In this document: one piece after another, positions 37,965-44,662 of the stretch | Position numbering within the stretch: the stretch's first letter is position 1 | Layout: each line of letters begins with the position of its first letter | NCBI RefSeq assembly: GCF_014640075.1 | Contig: NZ_BMGG01000005.1 | Coordinates: forward strand, 333,551 to 397,550 | DNA from: Chelatococcus reniformis | GTDB taxonomy: Bacteria > Pseudomonadota > Alphaproteobacteria > Rhizobiales > Beijerinckiaceae | Length of the DNA: 64,000 bases | Direction of reading: 5' to 3' | The notes under the pieces: generated by a model | What the model was told of the DNA's origin: nothing | The model's input: only the letters and a program-made list of their open reading frames with translations | Database searches by the model: none | Position numbers and translations under genes: made by a program

Positions 37965-38645
37965 TCAGCTCAACCCTGCAAAGACGATACGATGCACGGA
38001 TAGCACCTGGTCCTCGGGAAAGCGCAGCTCACGGTCCTGCCCTTCAGGCGGGTTGTGCTGATAAAGGATCAGCGTGGTCCCGCCGCGGGACACGAATTCC
38101 TTCACGAAGGCGTCCGGCGGCGTGCCGTCGTCCACGCTCGAGCGCAGCAATTGCACCACGACGTCATCGCCGCGACGGACCGGCAAATGCGGGTTCACCC
38201 AAACCGTCTCGCCCGCCTTGAAGCGGGGTGCCATAGAGTCCCCGTGGACATAGACGGCATAAGCGCCCTCCACACCCTCCAGTGAGGGCGGGCAGAACGT
38301 CTCGCCGACCCGCTCTCCGTTCATGACGAAACGACCGTCGGCGCCGCCGGCGGCATGCCCGAAGATCGGGATGCGGCCCCTCGGAAACTGCTGGTAGACC
38401 GGTAAGGTGGCGTTGGGCTCGGGCCGGAAAAGGGTCACGGGAGCTCCGTCGCCTTCATCGTCAAGCCAGTTCGCCGGTCGGCCCAGGGCGACCGCAATTT
38501 TGCGAAGGTTCTCCAGCTTGCCGCGCCCACGCTTTAGCGCATCGCGAACGTAGGTCTCTCCCAGGCCCGCCTGAACGGACAAGGCCTTCATGTCGAGGCC
38601 ACGCCCGACGATCTCGTCTTCCAGCTTTTTTCGCCACCCTGCCAT
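37965..38645 (-). CDS. CI-type phage repressor with S24 (LexA-like) self-cleavage domain
   Basis: 226 residues from ATG 38645. The N-terminal HTH is about residues 15-60 (MKALSVQAGLGETYVRDALK, LRKIAVALG). The C-terminal S24 domain has the cleavage-type Ala99-Gly100 (HAAGGADG), nucleophile Ser137 (VHGDSMAP) and Lys182 (AFVKEF). It should keep the prophage silent by binding the GGGC-N4-GCCC operators, and RecA-stimulated self-cleavage on DNA damage would release it. A near-palindrome GGGAAATTGCCC lies four bases before its start and suggests self-control. Confidence 0.93.
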   Translation of the reverse strand: MAGWRKKLEDEIVGRGLDMKALSVQAGLGETYVRDALKRGRGKLENLRKIAVALGRPANWLDDEGDGAPVTLFRPEPNATLPVYQQFPRGRIPIFGHAAGGADGRFVMNGERVGETFCPPSLEGVEGAYAVYVHGDSMAPRFKAGETVWVNPHLPVRRGDDVVVQLLRSSVDDGTPPDAFVKEFVSRGGTTLILYQHNPPEGQDRELRFPEDQVLSVHRIVFAGLS

Positions 38646-38648
38646 GTT

Positions 38649-38660
38649 GGGAAATTGCCC
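38649..38660. promoter_or_regulatory. Operator-like half-palindrome at the repressor ribosome site
   Basis: GGGAAATTGCCC, one step from GGGCAATTGCCC, lies directly before the repressor start. A further TTGCCC half-site is at 38667-38672. Binding here would repress the repressor's own expression. Confidence 0.5.
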
Positions 38661-38695
38661 ACTCTTTTGCCCGTAGTCGAAGGGGAAGAAGCCCA

Positions 38696-38724
38696 TTGAC
38701 GCGGGGGCAAATGCCCATTACACA
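38696..38724 (+). promoter_or_regulatory. Rightward early promoter (PR) with operator in its spacer
   Basis: TTGACG (38696-38701), a 17-base spacer, then TACACA (38719-38724). The spacer contains the palindrome GGGC-AAAT-GCCC (38705-38716). The geometry is the same as at the leftward promoter. It drives the Cro-like gene and the long rightward operon. Confidence 0.78.
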
Positions 38725-38730
38725 AAGAGC

Positions 38731-38931
38731 ATGCGCGAGACGAACAAGCTGCTGCTGGAGATCGACGCCTATCTGCGGATGAGCGGGATGGCTGAGAGCA
38801 CGTTCGGCAAGAAGGCCGTCAATGACGGCAAGCTGGTCCAGCGGCTGCGCTCTTCCGGATCGGTCACCCTTGAGAAGGCGGCACAGATCCGGGCGTTCAT
38901 CGCGCGAGAAGCCAAGCCGGAGGCGGCTTGA
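38731..38931 (+). CDS. Cro-like small DNA-binding protein
   Basis: 66 residues. A single HTH is predicted over residues 20-60 (GMAESTFGKKAVNDGKLVQRL, then GSVTLEKAAQIRAFI). This is a common form of small regulator opposite CI genes in alphaproteobacterial phages. It is the first gene behind PR and divergent from the repressor, the classical Cro position. It probably competes for the same palindromes and commits to lytic growth. Confidence 0.8.
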   Translation: MRETNKLLLEIDAYLRMSGMAESTFGKKAVNDGKLVQRLRSSGSVTLEKAAQIRAFIAREAKPEAA

Positions 38932-39114
38932 ATGTCCGCTGTCGCCAACTCGGTCATCATCGTGCGCATGTCGCGCAGCCTCGCGCTGGCGCTGAGGCTG
39001 GCGCGCCCGTCCGGCCCGCCGCCCGAGGCGCCCGGCACCCGAATGCTCGCCGCTGATCAATGGGGCCGCGTCTACGCGTGGCCGCTCGCCGCCGGCGCAA
39101 GGGAGCGGAGTTGA
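38932..39114 (+). CDS. Small phage protein of unknown function
   Basis: 60 residues, starting one base after the Cro-like stop (TGAATG). It has a short hydrophobic N-terminus and an Arg/Pro/Ala-rich body (SLALALRLARPSGPPPEAPG), ending WPLAAGARERS. There are no recognisable motifs. Tight packing with its neighbours is the main support. Confidence 0.45.
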   Translation: MSAVANSVIIVRMSRSLALALRLARPSGPPPEAPGTRMLAADQWGRVYAWPLAAGARERS

Positions 39115-39116
39115 CC

Positions 39117-39467
39117 ATGGCGATCGCGCTCACCGACAACGTCCGCGCTTCCATCATCGCCGACTATCAAGCTGGCGAGAAGGTGGCCTATGTCGCCGCC
39201 AAGCACGGCATCAGCCGAATGACTGTCGTCAAGACGGCTCGGAGAGCTGGCTGTGAAGCTCGCACGTCAGCCCGGTGGACCGACGCGGACCGCGAGCGCG
39301 TGCTCGACCTTTGGGCCGACAGCAACAGTTGCAAGACCATCGCGCGCGTGACCGGGATCCCGCGCGGCACCGCCGAGTGGATCGTCGGCAAGGCAGCCAT
39401 CCTCGGCGATGCTCGTGCAATGCCAAGGCCCCGTCCGGTTCGTGCGAACCGCGCGGCATTGCCATGA
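39117..39467 (+). CDS. Helix-turn-helix protein (resolvase/GcrA-like wHTH)
   Basis: 116 residues from ATG 39117. It contains two HTH-like segments, AYVAAKHGISRMTVVKTARRAG and TIARVTGIPRGTAEWIVGKA (cited in part), separated by WTDADRERVLDLWADSNS, which resembles the start of GcrA-type domains. It probably binds DNA and regulates early rightward transcription. It follows the previous gene by two bases. Confidence 0.65.
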   Translation: MAIALTDNVRASIIADYQAGEKVAYVAAKHGISRMTVVKTARRAGCEARTSARWTDADRERVLDLWADSNSCKTIARVTGIPRGTAEWIVGKAAILGDARAMPRPRPVRANRAALP

Positions 39468-39736
39468 CGGCCACCGCCCAACAATACAGCCGGCTCATGC
39501 CGATTGTCCCGAGGCTCCTCACGGAGCGTTTCTTCCCTGACTCGGCCGGGCGCTTCGGCGCTCGGCCCCTTCCTTTCTCGCCTGCGTCGCTCACAGTCTG
39601 CCAGGACCAGCTTCGCAAGATCTCCGATGTGAACCCAAGTGTTTGCGTCCTCTGCCTACGCTGCACGTCCATCCATGGCCAGCAACAAACCATGGATGTT
39701 TTTGCAGATGTGCAAAAATTCTTTGCAGGAGCGTAA
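39464..39736 (+). CDS. Doubtful small reading frame in the rightward operon
   Basis: 90 codons, overlapping the previous stop by ATGA and ending one base before the next start. This spacing fits the operon. The translation (PIVPRLLTERFFPDSAGRFG, VCVLCLRCTSIHGQQQT) has no recognisable domain, and its last third is made of inverted repeats. It may be non-coding DNA carrying regulatory structure. Confidence 0.3.
   Translation: MTATAQQYSRLMPIVPRLLTERFFPDSAGRFGARPLPFSPASLTVCQDQLRKISDVNPSVCVLCLRCTSIHGQQQTMDVFADVQKFFAGA
39670..39718. repeat. Two adjacent perfect inverted repeats
   Basis: CATCCATGG (39670-39678) pairs with CCATGGATG (39690-39698). Directly next to it TTTTTGCA (39699-39706) pairs with TGCAAAAA (39711-39718) over GATG. 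Together they sit 20 bases before the gene at 39738 and look like an operator pair or a structured leader. Confidence 0.55.
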
Positions 39737-39737
39737 A

Positions 39738-40103
39738 GTGTCGTCCGCGTCATACGTTGATCAGGCTGAGAACTGGACGAGGGACATGGTCCGGCTGGAA
39801 AGCCGTGGCCCTGGAGACGTCGCCCCCGCCATGCGCCGCTTGGCAATCCGTTACAGGCTCCCATACGGCACGATCTGGGCCCTGCGATATCGCAAGCCCA
39901 AGAGCATCGTGACGGACATCTATTTCGCGCTGGCGGCTGCTTACGAGGCAGAGCGCGCCCGGCAGAGGCACGCGCTTAGGGAAGATCTGGATGTCACTAA
40001 GGAAATCGCCGGGCCTGATCATCCTGCTGTTCGCGCGGCTGAGGCTTTGGTGGGCAAGGCGGACCCGGCGGACGTAGCCGGTGTCAGCGGGCAGACGACG
40101 TGA
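39738..40103 (+). CDS. Phage protein of unknown function
   Basis: 121 residues from GTG 39738, which has AGGAG upstream. Features are ENWTRDMVRLESRGPGDVAPAMRRLA and YRLPYGTIWALRYRKPKSI, which look like a small DNA-binding helical domain of the kind found in phage regulators, then a helical tail (YFALAAAYEAERARQRHALR). ATG 40103 of the next gene overlaps the stop (TGATG). Confidence 0.65.
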   Translation: MSSASYVDQAENWTRDMVRLESRGPGDVAPAMRRLAIRYRLPYGTIWALRYRKPKSIVTDIYFALAAAYEAERARQRHALREDLDVTKEIAGPDHPAVRAAEALVGKADPADVAGVSGQTT

Positions 40104-40330
40104 TGCTCGGCTCCTTTCTCCGCGGTCGACCCAAGGCGCCGATTGTCCCTGTCGACCGCGTCCAGCCGCCGGCACCGCCGCTCACCGAGTTTGAGGCCGC
40201 GGTCGCCCAGCTCTGGCCCCACTACGACACCGTTGAAATGGCGCGGATCCTCGAAGCGCCGGAGAGCCGTGTCGCCAATGCGCTCGGCCTGGCACGCGAG
40301 CATCAGCGCAGACTTGCTCCGAAGGATTGA
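40103..40330 (+). CDS. Small HTH-like phage protein
   Basis: 75 residues from ATG 40103. The C-terminal half TEFEAAVAQLWPHYDTVEMARIL and APESRVANALGLAREH reads like a short helix-turn-helix for promoter or replication-origin binding. The N-terminus is Pro-rich. It is coupled to the previous gene by TGATG and ends five bases before the GapR-like gene. Confidence 0.55.
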   Translation: MLGSFLRGRPKAPIVPVDRVQPPAPPLTEFEAAVAQLWPHYDTVEMARILEAPESRVANALGLAREHQRRLAPKD

Positions 40331-40335
40331 AGCCT

Positions 40336-40941
40336 ATGCCCAACATCGGCGGAGTGGCGGGCGATCGCCTGCGTTCGATCATCGAACGCATCGAGCGCCT
40401 AGAGCAGGAGCGGGCCGAACTCGCCGCCGACGTGCGCGAGATCAAGGCCGAGGCGAAGTCTGCCGGCTTCGACGTCAAGATCATCAACCAGATGATCAAA
40501 GAGCGGAAGCTGTCACGTGAGGAGCGCCAAGAGTTCGCGGCGCTCTGCGACCTCTACCGCGCAGCTATCGGCATGCTGGACGGAACGCCGCTCGGCGATG
40601 CTGCGCGCCATCGTTTGGCAAAGGCGCCCGTGAAGCGGCCAGAAGACGACGGTGACGACGAAGAGGCCACCCCGCCAGCCGATGCGCCCCCGCCGACTGG
40701 CGCGATGTCCGAAGAGGAGCTCGCCGCCGCGCGCCAAAGCGGCAGTGATGCGGCGGCCCACGGCCAAAGGGTCATCGACAATCCCTTCGTTGCTGGCGAC
40801 CCGCGTCGCGCCGCCTGGGATGAGGGCTGGTGTGCCCGCAGCGGCTCCGACGGCATGGACATCCCCGACGCGTGGCGGCGCAAGCCCAAGCCGAAGAAGG
40901 GTCACGACGAGGCTCCCGGCGACAAGGGTCAGACCCCATGA
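40336..40941 (+). CDS. GapR-like (DUF2312) domain fused to an Rmf-like domain
   Basis: 201 residues. Residues 1-82 match GapR/UPF0335: RSIIERIERLEQERAELAAD, VREIKAEAKSAGFDVKIINQ, KLSREERQEF. Chromosomal GapR binds overtwisted AT-rich DNA and aids topoisomerases during replication. After a Pro/Asp-rich linker, residues 133-180 (QSGSDAAAHGQ, NPFVAGDPRRAAWDEGWCARSGSDGM in part) match the ribosome-modulation-factor/CrpP fold. The combination could link phage replication with ribosome or gyrase control. It is coupled to the AAA gene by ATGA. Confidence 0.8.
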   Translation: MPNIGGVAGDRLRSIIERIERLEQERAELAADVREIKAEAKSAGFDVKIINQMIKERKLSREERQEFAALCDLYRAAIGMLDGTPLGDAARHRLAKAPVKRPEDDGDDEEATPPADAPPPTGAMSEEELAAARQSGSDAAAHGQRVIDNPFVAGDPRRAAWDEGWCARSGSDGMDIPDAWRRKPKPKKGHDEAPGDKGQTP

Positions 40942-41849
40942 ACCGTCCGGTCAGGAACAATCCAAGCGCGATGACGGCGAAGCTTCGACAGGCTCTTGCG
41001 GGCGTTGCTGATGTGCGCGACCCGGGCGAGGCAGAGGAGCCAATCCTGGCGCCAGCCGTACGCCATGCCGTCGTCTCGTGGCTGGCAGAGATCAGGTCAG
41101 CGGCAGACCTCGACGCGGTCGGCATCAAGCCGCGCTCCACCGCTCTGTTCTACGGTCCGCCCGGCACCGGCAAGACGACGCTGGCGCATCACCTATCGGC
41201 GCGCCTCGGCTTCCCTCTCGTTGTGGTGGGGAGCGAGACGATCTTTGCTGCGCACCTCGGCGCATCCGAGCGAAACATGGCGCGCCTATTCGAGGCGCTG
41301 GACAGAGCCGACACGCCGGCGGTCGTTCTCCTCGATGAGATCGATGCCATTGGCGCCAAGCGGGGTGTCGACTCCGGGGGCGGCGCCACGCACGCCAGAA
41401 ACTCGACCCTTACCGTCATGTTGCGGAAGATCGAGGAGTACAGCGGCGTCCTGATCGGGGCAACCAACCTCGCAGAATCGTTGGACCCAGCGCTCTGGCG
41501 GCGCTTCGGCATGCAGATCGAGGTCGCGCTGCCCGACGAAGATGGACGCTTCGCGATCCTGAAGCGGTACGGCCAACCCTTCGACTTCGGTGACGAAGCG
41601 ATCGAGGCGCTCACCGAGCTCACAACCGGATCCGCGCCGTCCTTGCTTCGGCAGTTGATGGAGGGCGTCAAGCGCATGCTCGTCCTTGGTGCCCGCGCCG
41701 GAAAGCTGCCGGCGACCGCGGAGGCGGGTTTCTCCGCGGTCGTACAATCGGTGCGGCCTCACCCTGACTACGACCTGCCGCCGCTCTGGGCGGACCCTTC
41801 ACTTGTCCGCCTTCTCAGCAGCGCGCCATGGCCACCGGCGCGCGCGTAG
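40938..41849 (+). CDS. AAA+ ATPase of the FtsH/spastin-like clade, phage-encoded
   Basis: 303 residues. It has Walker A GPPGTGKT at 73-80, Walker B VVLLDEIDAIGA at 129-140 and the second-region sensor/Arg finger area (ATNLAESLDPALWRRF). The domain ends with a helical lid (SAPSLLRQLMEGVKRML). No protease, membrane or helicase part is attached, so it should remodel another protein. It lies next to the GapR-like and GcrA-like genes in the replication operon. Confidence 0.87.
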   Translation: MNRPVRNNPSAMTAKLRQALAGVADVRDPGEAEEPILAPAVRHAVVSWLAEIRSAADLDAVGIKPRSTALFYGPPGTGKTTLAHHLSARLGFPLVVVGSETIFAAHLGASERNMARLFEALDRADTPAVVLLDEIDAIGAKRGVDSGGGATHARNSTLTVMLRKIEEYSGVLIGATNLAESLDPALWRRFGMQIEVALPDEDGRFAILKRYGQPFDFGDEAIEALTELTTGSAPSLLRQLMEGVKRMLVLGARAGKLPATAEAGFSAVVQSVRPHPDYDLPPLWADPSLVRLLSSAPWPPARA

Positions 41850-42556
41850 CCCGCGCCTGCTCGACCTGCGGCTGGTCGGCCGCTGAGCCGCCGGGCGCGT
41901 GCTGGGCTCCGGGCTGCGCCCTGCAAGGTGCCATCCGCGATCACATCAACGCGGCACGCGCCAAGCACGGCCTGCCGCTGCTCGCAGGGGTTGATGACGG
42001 GCAGCCGCCCGTCGCGCCCGCTTCGATCGTCACCGCCCCGCGGCGCCCTTGGCATTGGAGGATCAAGCGCATGGTCGCTGCCATGGTCGATTGGACCGAC
42101 GAGCGCGTTGGCAGGCTCGTGCGGATGTGGAGCGCAGGCTTCAGCGCCCGCCAGATTGCCGATGACATGGGCGATGTGACCCGCAACGCCGTGCTGGGTC
42201 GTGTCCACCGGATGGGCCTGAAAAGCCCCAAGCCGCCCCGGGCCGCCGCGGCTACGGCAGCCAAGCGGAAGCGTGCGGCGCCGACGGCAACCGCCAAACC
42301 ATTTCCGCAAACGGCGCATCCACGGCCATTCCCGCAACATCCCCGGCCTGCGCCCATTTGCGAGCCCGTCCAACCGCCGCCCGCCGGCGGCGTGACGATC
42401 ATGGACCTCACGCCGAACATTTGCCGCTGGCCCTTCGGCGAGCCGCGCCAGCCCGATTTCAGGTTCTGCGGTGGCGGCACCCGACAGGGCGTCCCGTATT
42501 GCCGCGACCACATGCTGGCGGCCTACCGGCCTGACGAACGGCGGAGGACGGCATGA
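41828..42556 (+). CDS. GcrA-family cell-cycle regulator with an N-terminal Cys-rich extension
   Basis: 242 residues from ATG 41828. The GcrA domain begins at about residue 86 (VDWTDERVGRLVRMWSAGFS, ARQIADDMGDVTRNAVLGRV) and the C-terminal GcrA part has NICRWPFGEP and YCRDHM. In Caulobacter, GcrA binds GANTC-methylated promoters and recruits sigma-70. Residues 1-80 carry CSTCGW and CWAPGC and may form a zinc ribbon. An internal start near 42083 is possible. Two methyltransferase genes follow directly, the first coupled by ATGA. Confidence 0.85.
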   Translation: MATGARVARACSTCGWSAAEPPGACWAPGCALQGAIRDHINAARAKHGLPLLAGVDDGQPPVAPASIVTAPRRPWHWRIKRMVAAMVDWTDERVGRLVRMWSAGFSARQIADDMGDVTRNAVLGRVHRMGLKSPKPPRAAAATAAKRKRAAPTATAKPFPQTAHPRPFPQHPRPAPICEPVQPPPAGGVTIMDLTPNICRWPFGEPRQPDFRFCGGGTRQGVPYCRDHMLAAYRPDERRRTA

Positions 42557-43131
42557 CCGTCGTCGCATCGAACTACGCCCGCAAAGAGAACGATCTCTAC
42601 CAGACCGAGCCCTGGGCCACGGAGGCGCTGCTGCGGCACTTCCCGGTTGGGGTGGGGAGCTTCATCTGGGAGCCGGCAGCCGGCAACCACATGATCGCCG
42701 ACGTGCTGCGCAAGCACGGGGCCTCGGTCTTCACCTCCGATATCGCGACTTATGACCGTCAGAATGCTCAGATCGATTTCCTGCTCAGTGGTGAGCTGGA
42801 AACCGGGATGTTCAACGCGCTCATCACCAATCCACCCTACGGCAAGGGCAACCGTCAGGCCGTCCGCTTCGCCGAGCTGGCGCTGGAGCGCTGCGACGGC
42901 TGGGTGGCGCTGCTGCTGACCGCGAAGTTCGACTTCGGCAAGACCCGCCAGCATCTGTTCCGCGACAACCCGCGCTATGCAGCGAAGATCGCCCTCGTTG
43001 ACCGCATCCAGTGGTTCCCCGGCGACACCTCAGGCACCGAAGACCATGCCTGGTACGTGTGGGGGCCGGTGCCAGGGAACTGCTGCGGCAGCGCTCGGAT
43101 GATCTACGAGGGCCGCGAGGTGCCGGCATGA
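42553..43131 (+). CDS. Amino-methyltransferase for DNA (NPPY type)
   Basis: 192 residues. The SAM site is EPAAGNH at 40-46 and the catalytic NPPY at 93-96 (ITNPPYGKG). The order (SAM motif first) and the absence of a separate recognition domain suggest a short adenine-N6 methylase as found in phages. It is coupled to the GcrA gene by ATGA. The target sequence is unknown. Confidence 0.85.
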   Translation: MTVVASNYARKENDLYQTEPWATEALLRHFPVGVGSFIWEPAAGNHMIADVLRKHGASVFTSDIATYDRQNAQIDFLLSGELETGMFNALITNPPYGKGNRQAVRFAELALERCDGWVALLLTAKFDFGKTRQHLFRDNPRYAAKIALVDRIQWFPGDTSGTEDHAWYVWGPVPGNCCGSARMIYEGREVPA

Positions 43132-43220
43132 CCTACGAGCGCTTCGTCCTCATCGTTCTGTTCGTGGCCCTCGCCATCGGCGCGGTGCGGCTCCTGCTCG
43201 GCGATCGGAGGCGCACATGA
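43128..43220 (+). CDS. 30-residue membrane peptide
   Basis: Tiny gene from ATG 43128 encoding one membrane span (ERFVLIVLFVALAIGAVRLL) and a basic end (LGDRRRT). It overlaps the upstream methyltransferase stop by ATGA and the downstream start by ATGA. Coupling at both ends is strong evidence that it is translated. A small inner-membrane effector such as an exclusion factor is conceivable. Confidence 0.6.
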   Translation: MTYERFVLIVLFVALAIGAVRLLLGDRRRT

Positions 43221-43858
43221 CCGTCTCCATCCTCACCGGCGACGCGCGCGAGCTGCTACCCGGCATCCCCCATGCCGATGTCGTCATAACCGACCCCGTC
43301 TGGCCGAACTGCCCGCCCGATCTGATCGCTGGTTGGGACCGTCCGGCGGACCTGCTCGGCGAGGTGCTGGCCGTGCTGCCGGCGGCCGTCCGGCGGCTGG
43401 TCATCATCCTGCGCAGCGACAGCGATCCGCGCTTCCTGCAGGCCGTGCCGGCGAGGTGGCCGTTCGTCTGCATGCACGCGCTGCCCTATGCGGTGCCGAT
43501 GTTCATCGGCCGCGTCCTCGGCGGTACCGAGATCGCCTATTGCTTTGGCGAGCCGATCCCGGCGCGGCCCGGGCGGCGCTTGCTGCCGATGTGGGCACCG
43601 AAGGCGCAACCGGGCGAACGTCGCGCCAACGGCCACCCGTGCTCCCGCACGATGAGCCACATGGAGTGGCTGGTCGAATGGTGGTCGGACCCCGGCGAGA
43701 CCGTGCTCGACCCGTTTGCCGGAAGCGGGACGATACCTCTCGCCGCGGATCGCATGCAGCGCCACGGCATCGGCATCGAGATCGACCCGGCATATGCGGA
43801 CATCGCCCGCCAGCGAGCCCGCGACGACGCCCCCTTGTTCGCGGAGGCCGCAGAGTGA
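43217..43858 (+). CDS. Second DNA amino-methyltransferase (beta class)
   Basis: 213 residues. It has the beta-class order: catalytic DPVW at 26-29 (variant of DPPW/DPPY) before the SAM motif FAGSGT at 167-172. The C-terminal ADRMQRHGIGIEIDPAYADIA is also typical. This order is that of CcrM-type enzymes, though the Val in the catalytic motif and the shortness (CcrM has about 350 residues) are unusual. The target is unknown. It lies three genes behind the GcrA-like gene, which makes methylation-dependent control conceivable. Confidence 0.83.
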   Translation: MTVSILTGDARELLPGIPHADVVITDPVWPNCPPDLIAGWDRPADLLGEVLAVLPAAVRRLVIILRSDSDPRFLQAVPARWPFVCMHALPYAVPMFIGRVLGGTEIAYCFGEPIPARPGRRLLPMWAPKAQPGERRANGHPCSRTMSHMEWLVEWWSDPGETVLDPFAGSGTIPLAADRMQRHGIGIEIDPAYADIARQRARDDAPLFAEAAE

Positions 43859-44085
43859 TGGTCGCCGCTGAGAGGAGAAAGCCGCGCGTCAATTTCCTGC
43901 CGCACTTCCTGCCGCCTGAGGCTGACAAGGCCCGGCGCGAGCCGCAGGAGTTCCTGTGCGTCGTCTGCGGCGGCTACGCCATCTTCGGCGATGGCGTGAG
44001 GCTGCTGAGCGATAGGCTCGGCACGTGGTGGTGCGCCGAGCATGTGCCGGTCGACGTTCGTTCGCCTCATGGGGCGCGGCCATGA
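43858..44085 (+). CDS. Small Cys-containing phage protein
   Basis: 75 residues from ATG 43858, overlapping the previous stop (TGATG). EFLCVVCGGYAIFGDGV and WWCAEHVP give a CxxC...CxxH pattern that could hold a zinc. The first 30 residues are basic. The role is unknown, and it is coupled to the nuclease gene by ATGA. Confidence 0.6.
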   Translation: MVAAERRKPRVNFLPHFLPPEADKARREPQEFLCVVCGGYAIFGDGVRLLSDRLGTWWCAEHVPVDVRSPHGARP

Positions 44086-44459
44086 ACCGTCAGGAAGAGG
44101 CCCTTCAGAAGACGGTGGTCGAAGGTCTGCGCTTCGCGCTGCCGCACGGTTGGATCGTCGCACACATCCCGAACGGCGGGCTGCGCAACAAGAGCGAGGC
44201 GGGGCGGCTGAAGGCCGCCGGTGTCGTCGCGGGGATGCCGGATCTCATCATTCTGGGGCCGCCCGACGAAGGCCGGGCGGGGGCCTGGTTCCTCGAGCTG
44301 AAGGACGGGCGCGGCACTTGCTCGGCTGATCAGGTCGACATCCACGATCGCCTCCGCGACATGGGCCCTGCCATCGCGGTCATCCGCTCTTGGGATGAGG
44401 CGCTCATCGCCTGCCGGCGCTGGCGCCTCCCTCTCCGGATCAGCGAGGGCGCCAGATGA
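44082..44459 (+). CDS. VRR-NUC domain nuclease
   Basis: 125 residues. It has the VRR-NUC core: EEALQKTVVEGLRFALPHGW, HIPNGGLRNKSEAGRLKAAG, VVAGMPDLIIL, WFLELKDGRG and ADQVDIHDRLRDMG, with the PD...ExK active site. Stand-alone VRR-NUC proteins in phages cleave branched DNA. It is suited to resolve recombination or replication intermediates made with Bet and DnaB. ATGA overlaps lie on both sides. Confidence 0.92.
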   Translation: MNRQEEALQKTVVEGLRFALPHGWIVAHIPNGGLRNKSEAGRLKAAGVVAGMPDLIILGPPDEGRAGAWFLELKDGRGTCSADQVDIHDRLRDMGPAIAVIRSWDEALIACRRWRLPLRISEGAR

Positions 44460-44662
44460 GCGAGGTCGTCCAGCTCAAAACCCGCCAGACCAGAGCTTGG
44501 GAGGCGTATGTGGCCGCCCGCGATCGGGCCGAGCAGACACGAGACATTACTGACGGCATCGCGGCTGGCCGGGCTTGGGCGGTGTTCATAGCCGAGTTCC
44601 TGCCGCCCGAGCAACGGAGCCTGATTACGGTGAAGGAGGCAGACCGTGCAGCCCGCCGTTGA
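44456..44662 (+). CDS. Small phage protein before the helicase gene
   Basis: 68 residues. Mostly helical (QTRAWEAYVAARDRAEQTRD, GRAWAVFIAEFLPPEQ), a pattern common upstream of phage DnaB genes. It is coupled by ATGA to the nuclease gene and overlaps the helicase start by 17 bases. The role is unknown. Confidence 0.6.
   Translation: MSEVVQLKTRQTRAWEAYVAARDRAEQTRDITDGIAAGRAWAVFIAEFLPPEQRSLITVKEADRAARR

Noticed and set aside
41828-42083. Separate small zinc-ribbon gene before gcrA
   Set aside because: The Cys-containing stretch is in the same frame as the GcrA domain with no stop between, so I kept one gene and noted the internal start.
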